Below are positions 60,882-64,000 of a stretch of DNA of 64,000 nt, in pieces (positions within the stretch are counted from its first letter, which is position 1; every line of letters starts with the position of its first letter). The position numbers and the translations under genes were made by a program. Below the pieces are notes generated by a model. That model was not told the origin of the DNA. It made no database searches and saw nothing but the letters and a program-made list of their open reading frames with translations. Source of the DNA: Austropuccinia psidii (Eukaryota; Basidiomycota; Pucciniomycetes; Pucciniales; Sphaerophragmiaceae); assembly GCA_023105745.1 (NCBI GenBank), contig JALGQZ010000007.1, positions 56,773,569-56,837,568 on the forward strand. Direction: 5' to 3'.

Positions 60882-61856
60882 AGAATTATGACTTGATAAT
60901 TCAAATTGAAAGATTTACTTACAGTCCAGTTTGATGATTCCATGTGAAACACTGAATCTTCAAAAATTAACAGAAAATAAAATCTTTCATTAAATTTCCA
61001 ATAACATTTAAAGCTTTGATAAATTTATCATCATTTTCAAATAAAAGAATATTGACAGTTGTCACTCCTTCATTTCTTAACCATAAATGGGTTGTTAGTC
61101 ACATAAAATGACTTAATTAAGTGATTATGATAATATTAAGTGAAAACAAGTTATGTAAGCAATTATAAAGATAGTATTAATGGTTTCTCACTAACTGGCT
61201 CTTCAGGTTTTGCCATGGAACACCTCTGTGAGCTGTTTTTGACTTAAAAGAGCCCTTCTCTTGCTGCTTTTTACAAAAATCATTATATTATCCAATCATA
61301 TCATTAGTGCCAACAAGTAATTATTAGTTAATTATTTCCTCAAGTGTTTTAATTATTTCAGAATCAATAATAAAAATGTGAAATAATAGAAGTATGATAC
61401 TTAAAAGCCCATTCAACTATCATATTTTTCATTACTCTTATAATACCATTTTGATCCTTTAAATCCACAATTAATCCATCAAATTCACTCCACCAACTAT
61501 TTACAAGGTATTGCTAGAGTATTAGTGAGTTTTTTATTTAATTCTTAAATATTTTCTCTATTAATAGTTTTTTTCAAGAATTATCTTTATAATTATTGTG
61601 AAAAAAGGTAATTATACATTAAAATAATCTATACTATCTTAATAAAGAAGCTTTCCTATTAAATGCTTCTTGTAATTGATTCTTTTAAACAATTACTGCT
61701 TACTTTCATAATCACTAGTAGTGTATAAAAATTAATAGAAATAATTAATTATTTAATTGTGATTATAATAAATCTATTTATTATATTTCATAAGAACAGT
61801 TATAGTACTTTTGATTATTATTAATACTATAAACAGTTTCATAGACACATCTGACA
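60882..61856 (+). repeat. Partial LTR-B copy in inverted orientation (second arm)
   Basis: Reads as the reverse complement of roughly the first 950 bases of the preceding copy and ends CAGTTTCATAGACACATCTGACA at 61856, the inverted LTR terminus. Together with 59501-60440 it forms a foldback with arms of about 950 bases and a loop of about 440 bases. Confidence 0.8.
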
Positions 61857-62402
61857 AGAAATCACATTCTCAAAGGTACTTTTGTTGAAATGCACTCCTC
61901 ATAAAATTATTTTCATGAAATTTCTTATGTTAAGAACACATTTTATAGTCTATCTTTGAGAAATGAAATATTTCTTTCAATTTTCTTGGAGTTAGAAATA
62001 TATACCCTGATTTGTTTTTAAAAAAATGAATCCCTTTATAATAAAGTAGGAATTCTGAAATTTTATTCATGATAATATATATTTCATGATGGTACAAAAC
62101 TAAAGATTAATTTTATAATGTTCTTTCAATAATGTATAATTTATAATGAAAGGAAATTAAAAATAAAGTTTCATTGAAAGATAAATTAGATAGTTATTTC
62201 ATAATAAAGGTAAAAAAATCACCAAAAAAAATTTATTCTCAATATGTAATATGCTTTATAATATGTTTTGTTCAAGAATACAACTTCCAAATAATTTTAA
62301 TATAATAAACATCTCAAAGTCCTTGGTAACAAAAAAATAATCTGAGAAAGGTTTCAGGTTTGAGAATATATTTTAGAATGTATTTGTAACTAAAACTAAA
62401 TT
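61857..62402. other. Gene-free spacer between LTR-B copies
   Basis: A/T-rich, no coding motif and no clear repeat. Confidence 0.5.
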
Positions 62403-64000
62403 TGTAAGATGTGTCTATGACAATCTTAATGATATTACTATTAATCAAGAGTACTGTGACTTTTGTTATGAAATATAATAAAAAAATTAATTATAACCAC
62501 AAGAAAATAATTAATTTCTTTATTACTTCTTTCACTTGTTATACACCACTAGTGATTATAATAGTAAGAAGTAATTGTCTACTAGAATCAATTACAAGAA
62601 GTATTAATAATAGAACTTCTGATTAAAAAAATATACAGCTATTTTAATGTATAATTTTGTTTTACAAGAATTTAATGAATATATTTCTTGAAGAAAACTA
62701 TTACTATAGAAAACCTTTAATAATTTAGTGCAAACATTCACTAATACCACAATAATTCCTTGAAAATATTTGGTAGAGTGATTTGATTGATTATTTGTGG
62801 ATTTAAAGGATAAAAATTGAGTTTTAGCAGTAATATAACAATATAATAGTTAAAAACTATTGGAAAAAATTCATTTCTATGTTTAAAATCTTTCTGGTTT
62901 ATTTTAAATATTTAAAACACTTGAGAGCATATTATAACCAATACTTACTTGTTGGTACTAATGATATTATTGAATAATAAGATGATTTGGAAACAAAAGA
63001 AAGAGGAGGGCTATTTTAAGTCAATAACAGCTCACAGAGGCAAGCCATGCAGAAAACTGAAAAACAAATTATCCTTTTTGGAATATTAATTACATCACTT
63101 GTTGCCATGTAAGATTATCATAATTACTTAATTAAGTCATTTTATGTGACTACAAAACAATTTATGGTTGAGAAATAAAGGAGTAGAAACTTTCAATATT
63201 CTTTTATTTTAAAATGAACATTAATTTCAAAAATTTATTGATTTTATTGGGAACTTCATCCTAGATTGTATTTTCTGTAAATTTTTGCAGATTCAGTGTT
63301 TCATGCGGAATCATCAAAAATGGACTGTAAGTAAATCTTTTAATTTGAATTATGGAGTCATAATTATTTTTAGTTCTTCATGAACTATCCCCTTGTCAAT
63401 TGATCTTGAAGGTTTATAGATTTTCATTAATCATTGTATTTTCAATGAATTTTTGAGGCTTTTACTTTGTTTCTAGGTAGAAACACAAATAGCACAGTAA
63501 TAGCTGGTTGCCATGAGGTAAATGCATGAATACTAGTACAAAAAGAGTTTTAATTACTCTTTTAAGGATTGGCCATGGAAAAAATGAACAATTGAAATGT
63601 ATACAGGAGTCAGAGCTGCTCATTACCTCCTCTTCATATTAAAATAGAAGCTTATGTGCTATCTTCTTATGATTCAATGGGACTTTAACTTGGAAACCAA
63701 GTTCCCAAAAGGCTTTAGTGTATTTATTGGGCCATTTTTAGCCATGGATTCAAGATTTACAGCTATCCATTCCCCAGAGGCCTCAGAAGTTAGGTACCCT
63801 GGTTCTCTTTGATATCTTTTGCCCCCCTTAGTTATTTTCACTTCAAAAATAGTAATTCAGGCTTCAAGACTGATATCCACTATGTGTGTATCAAAACTGT
63901 AGATATTAATCAATTGATCTCAAGTGCCAAAAAGATGCATCACACTATTCTTAGTGTATATTAAAAATGGAATTTCTCACATTCCCATTATTTTGGCATG
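62403..64000 (-). repeat. LTR-B copy, cut by the window end
   Basis: Starts TGTAAGATGTGTC and follows LTR-B to the window end (CATTATTTTGGCATG, matching about 5575 of the first copy), so about 320 bases are missing on the right. It belongs to the same subfamily as the inverted pair. Confidence 0.8.

Noticed and set aside
1..64000. CRISPR arrays, tRNA or rRNA genes, bacterial operons
   Set aside because: I saw no regularly spaced repeats, no tRNA A/B box with a cloverleaf and no rRNA signature; all recognised content is eukaryotic.

Overview
This window looks like a repeat-dominated, strongly AT-rich fungal nuclear segment, most probably from a rust fungus (Pucciniales; an Austropuccinia psidii-like genome is my best guess from the gag-pol proteins, which I recognise only from general knowledge). 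It holds one convincing host gene, a nine-exon CHO2-type phosphatidylethanolamine N-methyltransferase (43347-47514, + strand). Almost everything else that can be recognised is transposable-element DNA in various stages of decay.

Layout. 1-5899: the 5' part of a Ty3/gypsy chromovirus-type element on the minus strand (here E1), cut by the left window edge, with a roughly 1.9 kb LTR (family LTR-B). 5900-14092: AT-rich DNA without recognisable genes, holding a MITE-like element with an 8-bp target duplication (12457-12619) and a widely spaced inverted repeat. 14093-16756: a pogo/Jerky-type DNA transposon relic with both terminal repeats. 17341-17965: a Tc1/mariner transposase relic. 19517-42733: a hAT transposase relic split in two by a nested stack. 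Gypsy element A (minus strand, 20697-41927) sits inside the hAT gene, and gypsy element B (plus strand, 24804-35479, target duplication GCTTC) sits inside the pol gene of A. 43010-47567: a CpG-rich block, a divergent intergenic region and CHO2. 48501-52258: a decayed Ty1/copia element (minus strand). 52259-54164: a solo LTR-B. 54165-58430: unassigned. 58431-59480: a PIF/Harbinger transposase relic. 59501-64000: three further LTR-B copies, two of which face each other as a large inverted repeat.

How the parts relate. The nesting gives a relative chronology: hAT, then A, then B. B is the best preserved element. It has two roughly 2 kb LTRs, a PBS, a polypurine tract, gag, protease, RT, RNase H, integrase and a C-terminal chromodomain, broken by two nonsense codons and one frameshift.

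Main unexpected signal. In all three gypsy elements, which come from two diverged families, the first 700 or so bases of gag carry a second open frame. It becomes continuous only if two short introns are removed. Exon lengths, intron phases, the in-frame junction and the C-terminal stop agree between families, and in A and B the frame ends on a C CCA AAG slippery heptamer that would pass ribosomes by a -1 shift into gag-pol. I read this as a spliced, alternate-frame first ORF nested in gag. No database search, RNA evidence or alignment software was available, so family names rest on motifs read by eye.
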